NCBI RefSeq assembly: GCF_001513675.1
Contig: NZ_CP013859.1
Location: 2,047,081 to 2,111,080, forward strand
Length of the DNA stretch: 64,000 nt
Direction of reading: 5' to 3'
Source: Microbacterium sp. XT11
GTDB lineage: Bacteria > Actinomycetota > Actinomycetes > Actinomycetales > Microbacteriaceae
The notes beneath the pieces are model-generated. The model made no database searches and was not told where the DNA came from. It was given only the letters and a program-made list of their open reading frames with translations. Positions 1 to 7,277 of this stretch are shown piece after piece; position 1 is the stretch's first letter; the number at the start of each line of letters is the position of its first letter. Both the position numbers and the translations under genes were made by a program.

Positions 1-14
1 TCGCGCTCAGGCGC

Positions 15-88
15 GGTTCCGTTGAGGTACGGTTCCGTTGAGGTGCGGTTGCACCGAGGTGGTCGCGCTGAGGCGGTCGCGTCGAGGC
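15..88. repeat. decaying 14-16 bp tandem repeat
   Basis: Five head-to-tail units can be read: two near-identical 16-mers of the form GGTTCCGTTGAGGTRC at 15-30 and 31-46, then three 14-mers ending GAGGT or GAGGC at 47-60, 61-74 and 75-88. The first bases of the window look like part of another unit. The array sits in noncoding DNA left of the helicase gene; no function is visible. Confidence 0.6.
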
Positions 89-92
89 GCGC

Positions 93-170
93 GAAAGGTC
101 GGAGCCTCGGTGCGACTCGCCGGGCGGCGGATGCCGTCACCGGCGTGTCGCGCGAGGATTCCGACCTTTC
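93..170. repeat. 11-bp inverted repeat, arms 56 bp apart
   Basis: GAAAGGTCGGA at 93-103 is matched by its exact reverse complement at 160-170. The right arm runs straight into the first 28-bp tandem unit. It could be a recombination or protein-binding site, or a remnant of the repeat process; the wide loop makes a simple terminator unlikely. Confidence 0.45.
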
Positions 171-272
171 AGACGTCGCGGCGCGGGTAGGCCCTTTCAG
201 ACGTCGCGGCGCGGGTAGGCCCTTTCAGACGTCGCGGCGCGGGTAGGCCCTTTCAGACGTCGCGGCGCGGGT
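166..272. repeat. 28-bp tandem repeat, 3.8 copies
   Basis: Exact copies begin at 166, 194 and 222, and a 23-nt partial copy runs 250-272 into the stop codon of the helicase gene. The units are identical, so the expansion is recent. Each contains CTTTCAGACGTCG. The array lies immediately 3' of the minus-strand helicase and could affect its mRNA end. The rest of 1-271 holds no convincing gene. Confidence 0.85.
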
Positions 273-1690
273 CAGCGCGCCTGTCCGCCTCGTCCGCCCT
301 GCGAACGCGTGCTCCCGTTTCCGCGGGTCGGTCGTCCGCCGCCCTTCGCCTGCCCCTGACCGCCCTGGCGAGAGCCGCCCTGCGGCGCTGCGCCCTGGCC
401 CCTGGACCGGCGGCGCCGGCGACGTGACGGCGGAGTGGCAGCCGACGACCTCTCGCCTCCGGCGGGGCGCTGCGCTGCCTGGCGCTGAGGCTGAGTCTGC
501 GCCGGCGCGGGGCGCACGTGCGGCGCGCGCTCGGGGACGAGCTCGGTGACGGCATCCGCCGTGAGGTCTTCGAGGGGCGCCGAGATGGCAGCCTTGCGGA
601 GCAGGTCCTTCACGTCGCGACGCTGATCGGGCAGCACGACCGTGACGACGGTACCGGCGGCGCCGGCGCGCGCCGTGCGCCCGGAGCGGTGCAGGTAAGC
701 CTTGTGCTCGACGGGCGGATCGACGTGCACCACGAGGTCGACGTTGTCGACGTGCACGCCGCGCGCCGCCACGTCGGTCGCCACGAGCACGCGCACGCCG
801 CCGGCCGCGGGATCGGCCGAGAACGCGCCGAGGTTGCGCTCACGCGCGTTCTGCGAGAGGTTCCCGTGCAGGTCGACCGCGGGGATGCCGGCGGCCGTGA
901 GCTGCTTGGCGAGCTTCTTCGCCTGGTGCTTCGTGCGCGTGAAGAGGATGCGGCGGCCGGTGCCGGAAGCGAGGTCGCGCACCAGCGCCGTCTTGTCCTC
1001 GGGGGAGTCGACGACGAGCACGCGGTGGGTCATCTCCCCGACGGGCACGCTGGCCTCATCGACCTCGTGGCTCACCGGGTTCACCAGGAAGCGGCGTGCC
1101 AGCGTGTCGATGCCGCGGTCGAGCGTCGCGCTGAAGAGCAGGCGCTGGCCCCCGGCCGGCGTGGCCTGCAGGATGCGCGTGACCCCGGGGAGGAAGCCGA
1201 GATCAGCCATGTGATCGGCCTCGTCGAGCACGGTGACCTCGATCGCGCTGAGACGCACGACCTGCTGCTTCATGAGGTCTTCGAGGCGGCCAGGACACGC
1301 GACGACGATGTCGACGCCGCCCTGCAGCGCGCGCTCCTGCGGTCGCTGGCTGACGCCGCCGAACACGGTGGTCACGGAGAGACCGACGGCCTCGGCGAGC
1401 GGGGCGACGGTGGCAGCGATCTGCGTGGCGAGTTCGCGGGTCGGTGCGAGCACGAGCCCACGCGGAAGGCCGGCGCGGCGCTTCCTGCCCGACGCGGCGA
1501 GGCGTGCCACGAGCGGCAGCGCGAATGCGATGGTCTTGCCGCTGCCGGTGCGTCCGCGGCCGAGGAGGTCGCGTCCGGCGAGTGAGTCGGGGAGCGTGTC
1601 GCGTTGGATGGCGAAGGCCTCGGTCTTGCCCGAGGCGGCGAGGACGGCGGCGAGCTCGGCGGGCACGCCGAGGTCGAGGAAAGAAGGCAT
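272..1690 (-). CDS. DEAD/DEAH-box ATP-dependent RNA helicase
   Basis: A 472-residue superfamily 2 RNA helicase expected to remodel RNA duplexes in the cytoplasm. The Q motif (FAIQ) is near residue 27, Walker A GRTGSGKT at 46-53, PTREL near 83-87, DEAD at 156-159, SAT in the middle and HRSGRTARAG near the end of the core. The last ~70 residues form a Gln/Arg/Gly-rich basic tail typical of RNA-binding extensions. The ATG at 1690 follows a leader of up to ~250 nt, as is common for cold-inducible helicases. It is a paralogue of the helicase at 17.5 kb. Family certain; the exact member (RhlE, DeaD or other) is not assigned. Confidence 0.92.
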   Translation of the reverse strand: MPSFLDLGVPAELAAVLAASGKTEAFAIQRDTLPDSLAGRDLLGRGRTGSGKTIAFALPLVARLAASGRKRRAGLPRGLVLAPTRELATQIAATVAPLAEAVGLSVTTVFGGVSQRPQERALQGGVDIVVACPGRLEDLMKQQVVRLSAIEVTVLDEADHMADLGFLPGVTRILQATPAGGQRLLFSATLDRGIDTLARRFLVNPVSHEVDEASVPVGEMTHRVLVVDSPEDKTALVRDLASGTGRRILFTRTKHQAKKLAKQLTAAGIPAVDLHGNLSQNARERNLGAFSADPAAGGVRVLVATDVAARGVHVDNVDLVVHVDPPVEHKAYLHRSGRTARAGAAGTVVTVVLPDQRRDVKDLLRKAAISAPLEDLTADAVTELVPERAPHVRPAPAQTQPQRQAAQRPAGGERSSAATPPSRRRRRRSRGQGAAPQGGSRQGGQGQAKGGGRPTRGNGSTRSQGGRGGQAR

Positions 1691-1959
1691 GGAGAGACTC
1701 CGTCTGCGCGCAGCGGGGCGCGCGATCGTGGGGATGAGGTGGGCGACGGCGCAGAGAGCGCATCGGTTCGCCGTGCGAAAGGCCAGTCGGATGCTGGTGG
1801 TGGGAGCATTCGTGCTCGCGTTCGGTCCTCAGAGACCCCGTGTCGACGACGATGCCGTTCGGCCGCAGGCGCGAACAGCACCTCCAGTGTATCAGTGTGC
1901 TGGGGGTGGCCCGCTCAAGACCGCGCCGATGCGTGCGACGCTTCCTCCGGGCCCGCGGT
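1691..1959. other. intergenic region: helicase leader and dapD 3' flank
   Basis: These 269 bases lie between two minus-strand genes. Around 1885-1900 the minus strand reads TGATACACT, a possible -10, with TTGAGC 18 nt upstream (minus strand) as a -35. That would give the helicase mRNA a leader of roughly 190 nt. I see no convincing terminator for dapD and no small gene. Confidence 0.3.
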
Positions 1960-2913
1960 TCAGGCGTGCAGCGCTTCGTTGAGCGTGACGCCCACACCGG
2001 CGCGACGAACGGCTTCGACGGCTCCGGTCAGCGAGTTGCGGCGGAACAGGAGGCCGTCCTGGCCGGAGAGCTCGGCGCCCTTGACGGTCTTCTTGCCGCC
2101 GTCCGCTGTGGTCGGGCCGTCGACGAGCACGATCTTGGTGCCGGCCGTCACGTACAGTCCGGCCTCCACGACGCAGTCGTCGCCGAGGGAGATGCCGATC
2201 CCGGCGTTGGCCCCCAGCAGGGTGCGCGCCCCGATCGAGACGCGGTGCGTGCCGCCGCCCGACAGCGTGCCCATGATCGACGCGCCGCCGCCGATGTCGC
2301 TGCCGTCGCCGACGACCACGCCCTGGGAGATGCGACCCTCGACCATGGAGGCGCCGAGGGTGCCGGCGTTGAAGTTCACGAAACCCTCGTGCATCACCGT
2401 GGTGCCCGGCGAGAGGTGCGCGCCGAGTCGCACGCGCGACGCGTCGGCGATGCGCACGCCGCGCGGCTGCACATAGTCGGTCAGGCGCGGGAACTTGTCC
2501 AGACCCTGCACCTGGATGCCGGCGCGCTGCAGCAGCGGACGAAGGCGCTGTGCATCGTCGGGGTGCATGGGCCCGGCATTGGTCCACGCAACCGTCGGGA
2601 GGTGCGCGAAGATGCCGTCGAGGTTGACCTCGTTCGGCCGCACGATCAGGTGTGACAGCGCGTGCAGACGGAGGTACGCGTCGGCGGTGGAGGTGGGGGC
2701 GGCGTCGAGGTCGATCGCCAGCTCGACGGTCTCCACCGTGACGTTGCGGCGCTCGTCCGGACCGGCCAGCGCATCGAGGGCCATGACTGCCGCCGCCGCG
2801 TCGCCGGAGTTCGGGCGCGCGGTCGCGACCTCGGGGAACCAGGCATCCAGCACGGTGCCGTCTCCCGCGATCGTCGTCAGTCCCGTACCCCACACCGTGC
2901 GCGCGTCCGTCAT
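1960..2913 (-). CDS. dapD: 2,3,4,5-tetrahydropyridine-2,6-dicarboxylate N-succinyltransferase
   Basis: Transfers succinyl from succinyl-CoA to tetrahydrodipicolinate in the succinylase branch of diaminopimelate/lysine synthesis, feeding lysine and peptidoglycan. The 317-residue protein has the actinobacterial DapD layout: an N-terminal domain followed by a left-handed beta-helix of hexapeptide repeats ([20 protein letters not shown] and following turns), then a C-terminal strand region. The ATG at 2913 lies 6 nt after a TAGCGT box, so the mRNA is probably leaderless. It is divergent from dapE across 65 bp, which places two steps of the same pathway under back-to-back promoters. Confidence 0.95.
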   Translation of the reverse strand: MTDARTVWGTGLTTIAGDGTVLDAWFPEVATARPNSGDAAAAVMALDALAGPDERRNVTVETVELAIDLDAAPTSTADAYLRLHALSHLIVRPNEVNLDGIFAHLPTVAWTNAGPMHPDDAQRLRPLLQRAGIQVQGLDKFPRLTDYVQPRGVRIADASRVRLGAHLSPGTTVMHEGFVNFNAGTLGASMVEGRISQGVVVGDGSDIGGGASIMGTLSGGGTHRVSIGARTLLGANAGIGISLGDDCVVEAGLYVTAGTKIVLVDGPTTADGGKKTVKGAELSGQDGLLFRRNSLTGAVEAVRRAGVGVTLNEALHA

Positions 2914-2919
2914 GTCTCC

Positions 2920-2925
2920 ACGCTA
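2920..2925 (-). promoter_or_regulatory. -10 box of dapD (leaderless type)
   Basis: TAGCGT on the minus strand, with 6 nt (GGAGAC) before the ATG. No good -35 is visible. Confidence 0.6.
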
Positions 2926-2965
2926 TCGCGACCGGGATCCCGTCATGGGCCACATGTCGTGAAAG

Positions 2966-2971
2966 TAGGCT
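2966..2971 (+). promoter_or_regulatory. -10 box of dapE (leaderless type)
   Basis: TAGGCT, 7 nt before the ATG at 2979. It lies about 40 bp from the dapD -10 on the opposite strand, so the two promoters are back to back. Confidence 0.6.
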
Positions 2972-2978
2972 GGGGGGC

Positions 2979-4052
2979 ATGGTGCTCGATCTGACCGCGT
3001 CCTCCGTCGACCTCACCCGTGCCCTCTGCGACATCCCCAGCGCGTCGGGTGACGAGCGCGCGCTCGCCGACGCGATCGAGGAGGCCCTTCGACTCGCCGC
3101 CCACCTCGAGCTCGTGCGGCACGGCAACACCGTGGTCGCGCGGACGAACCTCGGTCGAGCGCAGCGTGTCGCGATCGCGGGCCACATCGACACGGTCCCG
3201 ATCAACGGCAACGTCCCCACGCGCGACGTCGAGATCGACGGCGTCCCGTACCTGTGGGGCCGCGGCACGGTCGACATGAAGGCCGGCGTGGCCGTGCAGC
3301 TCAAGCTCGCCGCCGAACTCTCCGATCCGGCCGTCGACGTGACGTGGATGTGGTACGACAACGAAGAGGTCGAGGCGTCGAAGAACGGCCTCGGGCTGCT
3401 CGCCGCCGTGCGCCCCGACCTGTTCGAGGCCGACTTCGCGATCCTCGGAGAGCCGTCGAACGGCGAGGTGGAGGGCGGCTGCAACGGCACGCTGCGGGCG
3501 ATCGTGCGAACGACCGGCGTGCGCGCGCATGCAGCCAGGGCGTGGGTGGGCGAGAACGCGATCCATCGCGCGGCTCCCATCCTGACCAGGCTCGCGGAGT
3601 ACCGCGCACGCGAGGTGGCTGTCGACGGACTGCTGTACCGCGAGAGCCTCAGCGCCGTGCGGATCGCCGGTGGCGTGGCGGGCAACGTGATACCCGACGC
3701 GTGCGAGGTCGAGGTCAATTACCGGTTCGCGCCGAGCAAGTCGGCAGCCGACGCAGAGGCGCACATCCGTTCGGTGCTGGCAGGGTTCGACGTGGAGATC
3801 ACCGACGTGGCCGAGGGGGCGCGCCCCGGGCTCGACGCGCCGGTGGCCCGGCAGTTCGTCGAGGCCGTGGATGCAGAGCCCCGCCCGAAGTACGGCTGGA
3901 CGGATGTCGCGCGCTTCTCGGCGATGGGCATCCCGGCCGTGAACTACGGCCCTGGCGACCCGCACCTCGCGCACCACGACGAGGAGCGGGTGCCCGTCGC
4001 ACAGATCGAGACGGTCGAGCGCGGCCTGCGCGCATGGCTCAGCTCGCGCTGA
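2979..4052 (+). CDS. dapE: succinyl-diaminopimelate desuccinylase
   Basis: An M20-family zinc amidohydrolase that removes succinate from N-succinyl-LL-diaminopimelate, the step after DapC. In its 357 residues the metal-binding landmarks are visible: GHIDTVP near residue 68, GRGTVDMKAG near 92, the NEEVEAS acidic pair near 131, GEPSNGEVEGG near 156, and a late PHLAHHDEE histidine segment. It is divergent from dapD, and the following membrane-protein gene starts inside its 3' end at 4034, so the two are probably cotranscribed. Assignment is firm from motifs plus context. Confidence 0.95.
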   Translation: MVLDLTASSVDLTRALCDIPSASGDERALADAIEEALRLAAHLELVRHGNTVVARTNLGRAQRVAIAGHIDTVPINGNVPTRDVEIDGVPYLWGRGTVDMKAGVAVQLKLAAELSDPAVDVTWMWYDNEEVEASKNGLGLLAAVRPDLFEADFAILGEPSNGEVEGGCNGTLRAIVRTTGVRAHAARAWVGENAIHRAAPILTRLAEYRAREVAVDGLLYRESLSAVRIAGGVAGNVIPDACEVEVNYRFAPSKSAADAEAHIRSVLAGFDVEITDVAEGARPGLDAPVARQFVEAVDAEPRPKYGWTDVARFSAMGIPAVNYGPGDPHLAHHDEERVPVAQIETVERGLRAWLSSR

Positions 4053-5251
4053 CCGCGGCGCGTCGGTGGGCGCGCGTCCCGCTGCCCCTCCGCATCGCCG
4101 TCGTCTACCTCGCCGCACGCGCGGTCACGACGGTGTTCTTCCTCGACGCGGCATCCGTCTCGACCTCGCTGTCCCGGTTCGGGGCCGACCCGGGTCTCGG
4201 ATCCTTCGTGGTCGGCTGGGATGCGCAGTGGTACTGGATCGTCGCCGACTACGGATATCCCTCGACGCTGCCGTCGACCGATGCGGGAACCGTCGCCGAG
4301 AACGCGTGGGCCTTCATGCCCGTGTTCGCCTACCTCGCGAAGGCCGTCGGCCTGCTCGTGGGCTCCTGGGGGGCAGGCGCCCTGGTCGTCTCGTTCGCCT
4401 CGGGGTACGCGGCCTGCCTCGTGCTGCACCGCCTGCTCCGGCCGCGCGTCGGTCGTTCCGCGGCGATGTGGGCCGTGACGTTCTTCGCCACGGGGCCGCT
4501 CGCCGCGATGTTCCAGGTCGGCTATGCGGAGAGCCTGTTCCTCCTGCTCCTGTTCCTCGCACTCGACGCCGTGGCACGTCGACGTTACGCGTGGCTGTAC
4601 CTGCTCGTCCCGGTGATGGCCTTCACCCGCCCCGGGGCTCTCGCCTTCGCGCTCTACCTCGCGCTGCACGGGATCGTGCGCTGGGTCGGCCGGCGCTCAG
4701 AGCCGTTGCGGACCGTCCAGGTCGTGCACATCGTCGTCGCCGGCCTCCTCTCCGCGGCGTGCGGCTTCGCATGGCAGGTGATCGCGGCGATCGCGACCGG
4801 CGTGCCCGACGCCTACCTCTCCACGGAGCTCGCCTGGAGGAGGCTGTGGATCATCGGGGGCGTCGACGGGTTCGTGCCGTTCGAAGGGTGGCTGCAGGCG
4901 TCCCAGTTCTGGTTCGGGGTGTGGGGGATGCCGCCGGACTGGGGGCCCGTCGCGCTCGTGCTGCTCGTCGCCGTCGTCGGCGTCACGCTCCTCCTGGTGC
5001 CGGCGGTGCGCGCCCTGGGGGCGGATCTCCGGCTGTGGAGCGCGAGCTACCTCGTGTACCTCCTCGCCGTGTTCTTCCCGCAATCGAGCACCTTCCGGCT
5101 GCTGCTGCCGCTGAGCCCGCTGTGGGGCGCCGTCGCCGTGCCGCGCTTGCGGTGGTGGCGGCTCGGGGTGCTCGCGGCCTGTCTTCTCGGCCAGTGGTTC
5201 TGGATCCACGAGATGTACGGGCTGGGCAACACGTTCTGGCAGGTGCCGTGA
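4034..5251 (+). CDS. PIG-V-like integral membrane mannosyltransferase
   Basis: About 405 residues with a short basic N-terminus and roughly ten hydrophobic segments. Just after the first membrane span lies GWDAQWYWIVADYGYP, the DxQWY...GY signature of the PIG-V/GPI-mannosyltransferase-like family, which uses polyprenyl-linked sugars outside the membrane. A PQSSTFRLLLPLSPLWGA segment near the C-terminus also fits. The ATG overlaps dapE by 19 nt, favouring translational coupling. The substrate is unknown; a role in glycolipid or protein mannosylation is inference. Other GT-C families are possible. Confidence 0.7.
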   Translation: MAQLALTAARRWARVPLPLRIAVVYLAARAVTTVFFLDAASVSTSLSRFGADPGLGSFVVGWDAQWYWIVADYGYPSTLPSTDAGTVAENAWAFMPVFAYLAKAVGLLVGSWGAGALVVSFASGYAACLVLHRLLRPRVGRSAAMWAVTFFATGPLAAMFQVGYAESLFLLLLFLALDAVARRRYAWLYLLVPVMAFTRPGALAFALYLALHGIVRWVGRRSEPLRTVQVVHIVVAGLLSAACGFAWQVIAAIATGVPDAYLSTELAWRRLWIIGGVDGFVPFEGWLQASQFWFGVWGMPPDWGPVALVLLVAVVGVTLLLVPAVRALGADLRLWSASYLVYLLAVFFPQSSTFRLLLPLSPLWGAVAVPRLRWWRLGVLAACLLGQWFWIHEMYGLGNTFWQVP

Positions 5252-5308
5252 ATGTGAATGATCGATGCATTTCTTCACAGCAGACGTCAAGGTCTCAGTG
5301 ACTACCGA

Positions 5309-5314
5309 TAAACT
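5309..5314 (+). promoter_or_regulatory. -10 box of the DUF3117 gene
   Basis: TAAACT, preceded at 17 nt by a weak GTCAAG -35. Directly downstream, GGTGG-ATA-CCACC at 5316-5328 is a perfect 5-bp inverted repeat placed where transcription should start, so it could be an operator. Confidence 0.45.
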
Positions 5315-5345
5315 GGGTGGATACCACCGAGGAAAGGGAGCCACG

Positions 5346-5519
5346 ATGGCAGCGATGAAGCCGAGGACCGGCGACGGGCCCATGGAGGCCGTGAAGGAGG
5401 GGCGACTCATCATCGTTCGCGTGCCGCTCGAGGGTGGCGGCCGTCTGGTCGTCTCCGTGAACGACGCCGAGGCGAAGGAGCTTCACGACGTGCTGGGCGC
5501 CGTCGTGGCACCGGCCTGA
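5346..5519 (+). CDS. DUF3117 domain small protein
   Basis: A 57-residue protein of a family restricted to actinobacteria and of unknown function. It begins MAAMKPRTGDGPME and ends with EAKELHDVLG. The start at 5346 is supported by a strong ribosome-binding site (GGAAAGGGAG) and by the family N-terminus; the reading frame stays open upstream but that part is not protein-like. It is an independent unit with its own promoter and a strong hairpin terminator. In M. tuberculosis a homologue lies in the Rv12xx region near the genes that follow here. Confidence 0.9.
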   Translation: MAAMKPRTGDGPMEAVKEGRLIIVRVPLEGGGRLVVSVNDAEAKELHDVLGAVVAPA

Positions 5520-5534
5520 CCCCTCGTACTCACC

Positions 5535-5570
5535 GAGAAGGGCGACGGATCTCGATCCGCCGCCCTTCTC
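5535..5570. terminator. hairpin terminator between convergent genes
   Basis: A 17-bp stem beginning GAGAAGGGCGACGGATC, a 2-nt loop and the complementary arm with a single G-T wobble. It lies 15 nt after the DUF3117 stop and before the end of the convergent methyltransferase, so it can serve both. There is no clear U-tract, as is common in actinobacteria. Confidence 0.85.
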
Positions 5571-5609
5571 GCGTCTCGGGGTACGCCGGCTTCGCGTCCC
5601 GGAGGGGGG

Positions 5610-6245
5610 TCAGTCGGCGCCGACGCTGATGAGCTGCAGCAGCCCCTCGCCCGCGGGCGACACGGTGGCGAGGACGGCGGAGGACTCCTGCGTCTCCTGG
5701 ATGAGGGACCGGTACGCCGACGTGACGGCGTCGCGCTGCACGGGGTCGGCGACGCGGCCACCGGCGAGCACGCGGGGCACCAGCACCATGCCGCCCGTGC
5801 GGACGAGCCGCAGTCCGTGTTCGACATACTCGATGACGTTCTCCGGATCGGCGTCGACGAGGACGATGTCGTAGGAGGCCTCGTTCATGCGGGGGAGGAC
5901 ATCCGCGGCGCGACCCGTGATGAAACGGGCCCGCGTGGCGGGGATGCGGGCGTCGGCGAACGCTTGGCGGGCGGCGGCCAGATGCTCGGGCTCGTTGTCG
6001 ATCGTGGTGAGCACGGCCTGGGGCGCCCCGCGCAGCAGCCAGAGTCCGGACACACCAGCGCCCGTGCCGATCTCGACGAGGGAGCGTGCGCCGGTCGCGG
6101 CCGCGAGCACCGCGATCTGAGAGCCCACGGCGGCGCTGAGGGGCGCGGCGCCGAGCTCGATCGCGTGGGCGCGGGCACGGGCGATCGGTGCCGGCTCCAC
6201 GATGGCCTCGCGGATGAAGCGCGCGTTCGCGTCGTGTTCGCTCAT
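5610..6245 (-). CDS. SAM-dependent O-methyltransferase (family 3, Rv1220c-like)
   Basis: A 211-residue class I methyltransferase. The SAM motif EIGTGAGVSGLWLL sits near residues 52-65, an acidic IDNEPEH segment follows, and IVLVDADPEN with a later GGMVLVPRVL match the catechol/caffeoyl-CoA O-methyltransferase-like fold. The ATG at 6245 is 6 nt after TACCCT, a leaderless-type start; the frame stays open further upstream but runs into tatB DNA. The gene is divergent from tatB by 60 bp, as Rv1220c lies near sigE-htrA-tatB in mycobacteria. The acceptor substrate is unknown. Confidence 0.88.
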   Translation of the reverse strand: MSEHDANARFIREAIVEPAPIARARAHAIELGAAPLSAAVGSQIAVLAAATGARSLVEIGTGAGVSGLWLLRGAPQAVLTTIDNEPEHLAAARQAFADARIPATRARFITGRAADVLPRMNEASYDIVLVDADPENVIEYVEHGLRLVRTGGMVLVPRVLAGGRVADPVQRDAVTSAYRSLIQETQESSAVLATVSPAGEGLLQLISVGAD

Positions 6246-6251
6246 GTTTCC

Positions 6252-6257
6252 AGGGTA
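6252..6257 (-). promoter_or_regulatory. -10 box of the O-methyltransferase
   Basis: TACCCT on the minus strand, then GGAAAC and the ATG. Confidence 0.6.
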
Positions 6258-6293
6258 GGCGCTCGGCGTGCGGAGAGAGGGCAGGCGCGGCGG

Positions 6294-6299
6294 TAGCCT
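6294..6299 (+). promoter_or_regulatory. -10 box of tatB
   Basis: TAGCCT, then GGAGAG and the ATG at 6306. GGAGAG could also be read as a Shine-Dalgarno, but its distance from the ATG is zero. Confidence 0.6.
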
Positions 6300-6305
6300 G
6301 GAGAG

Positions 6306-6692
6306 ATGGAACTCGGGATCTCGTTCGAGAAGATTCTGCTGATCGGTCTGGTCGCGGTTCTGCTCGTCGGCCCCGAGCGGCTGCCCCGATATGCCGAGAC
6401 GTTCGCCAAGCTCGTCCGGCGTGCGGGAGAGTTCATGCGCGACACGAAGTCGCGGGTCCGCGAGGAGATGGGACCCGAGATCGACGAGGTCGACTGGCGC
6501 AAGCTCGATCCGCGGCAGTACGACCCGCGCCGGATCATCCGCGATGCGTTGTTCGAAGACGATCCCGCGCCCGCACAGCCCGCGCAGTCCACGGCTCTCG
6601 CCGAGCCCGCGGTGGTGCCGGTGCGCACGTCCATGACGCGGCACGAGTTCACGCGCGAGACGCCCCCGCCCTTCGACGACGAAGCGACCTGA
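6306..6692 (+). CDS. tatB: Sec-independent protein translocase TatB-like subunit
   Basis: A 128-residue twin-arginine translocase component. One N-terminal membrane helix (about residues 7-21) is followed by the GPERLPRYAE hinge and an amphipathic helix, the TatA/TatB architecture. The length, the Glu in the GPERLP hinge and the long charged Pro/Ala-rich tail favour TatB over TatA. No tatA or tatC is next to it; in actinobacteria tatB commonly stands apart. The start follows from a leaderless-type promoter. Confidence 0.88.
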   Translation: MELGISFEKILLIGLVAVLLVGPERLPRYAETFAKLVRRAGEFMRDTKSRVREEMGPEIDEVDWRKLDPRQYDPRRIIRDALFEDDPAPAQPAQSTALAEPAVVPVRTSMTRHEFTRETPPPFDDEAT

Positions 6693-6782
6693 TCTGCTGA
6701 TCGTGCTCGTGCCCTGACCGGCGCACGTGAAGACGGCCGAGGTCGCCCGCAGGCCTGGCGGTCGCCGAGGACTGCTCCCGGC

Positions 6783-7274
6783 TCAGCCGATGCGGGAGCG
6801 CAGCAGCGCGATGTCCTCGTCGCTGAACAGTTCTCGCGGCAGGGCGGTCACGGCGGAGGCGCCGTGCAGCCGGAGCAGCACGGCATCCCGCCGGGCGTGG
6901 ACGCTCCGGAACGTCGAGAACGGGATCTCCGAGGTGCGACGCCCGACGCCGACGCGCAGCCGGTCGTCGAGCAGCTCGCCCCAGACGGTCGACTCGGCCG
7001 GCATCGCCGCCCGCACGGCGCGTCGCGCGCTCGCCGTGGTCAGCCACACCGCGTACGCTCCGAGCGCCGCCACGGCCACCGGCAGCCAGGCGGTGAGGAC
7101 GTCGGCGTCCGCGCCCGCCACCACCGTGTTGCGTATGCTCACGACGAGCGCTGCGACGAGCACCGCCCACATCACGATCGCCCACGGGCGTGTGAGGGTG
7201 TACCAGGAGGCGCTCGCGGCGATGCGGCGGAGCAGGGACTCGTCGACGACGAGAGATCGCGGAGATCCGGCCAC
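6783..7274 (-). CDS. YcxB-like two-TM membrane protein
   Basis: 163 residues starting at a GTG. Two adjacent hydrophobic helices lie at about residues 32-50 and 63-80, followed by a soluble C-terminal domain. The end, with its IPFSTFRSVHARRDAVLLRL stretch and LPRELFSDED, resembles the YcxB-like C-terminal domain, related to bacterial PH folds. It starts 3 nt after the mrp stop and so is the last gene of the mgtE-DUF1003-mrp operon. Function unknown. Confidence 0.65.
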   Translation of the reverse strand: MAGSPRSLVVDESLLRRIAASASWYTLTRPWAIVMWAVLVAALVVSIRNTVVAGADADVLTAWLPVAVAALGAYAVWLTTASARRAVRAAMPAESTVWGELLDDRLRVGVGRRTSEIPFSTFRSVHARRDAVLLRLHGASAVTALPRELFSDEDIALLRSRIG

Positions 7275-7277
7275 GGC

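Noticed and set aside
22..246. A 74-codon plus-strand frame over the left-end repeats
   Set aside because: It is made of translated repeat units with a high Arg content, has no ribosome-binding site or promoter, and resembles no protein.
166..272. CRISPR array
   Set aside because: Units of 28 bp follow each other with no spacers, and no cas genes are present.
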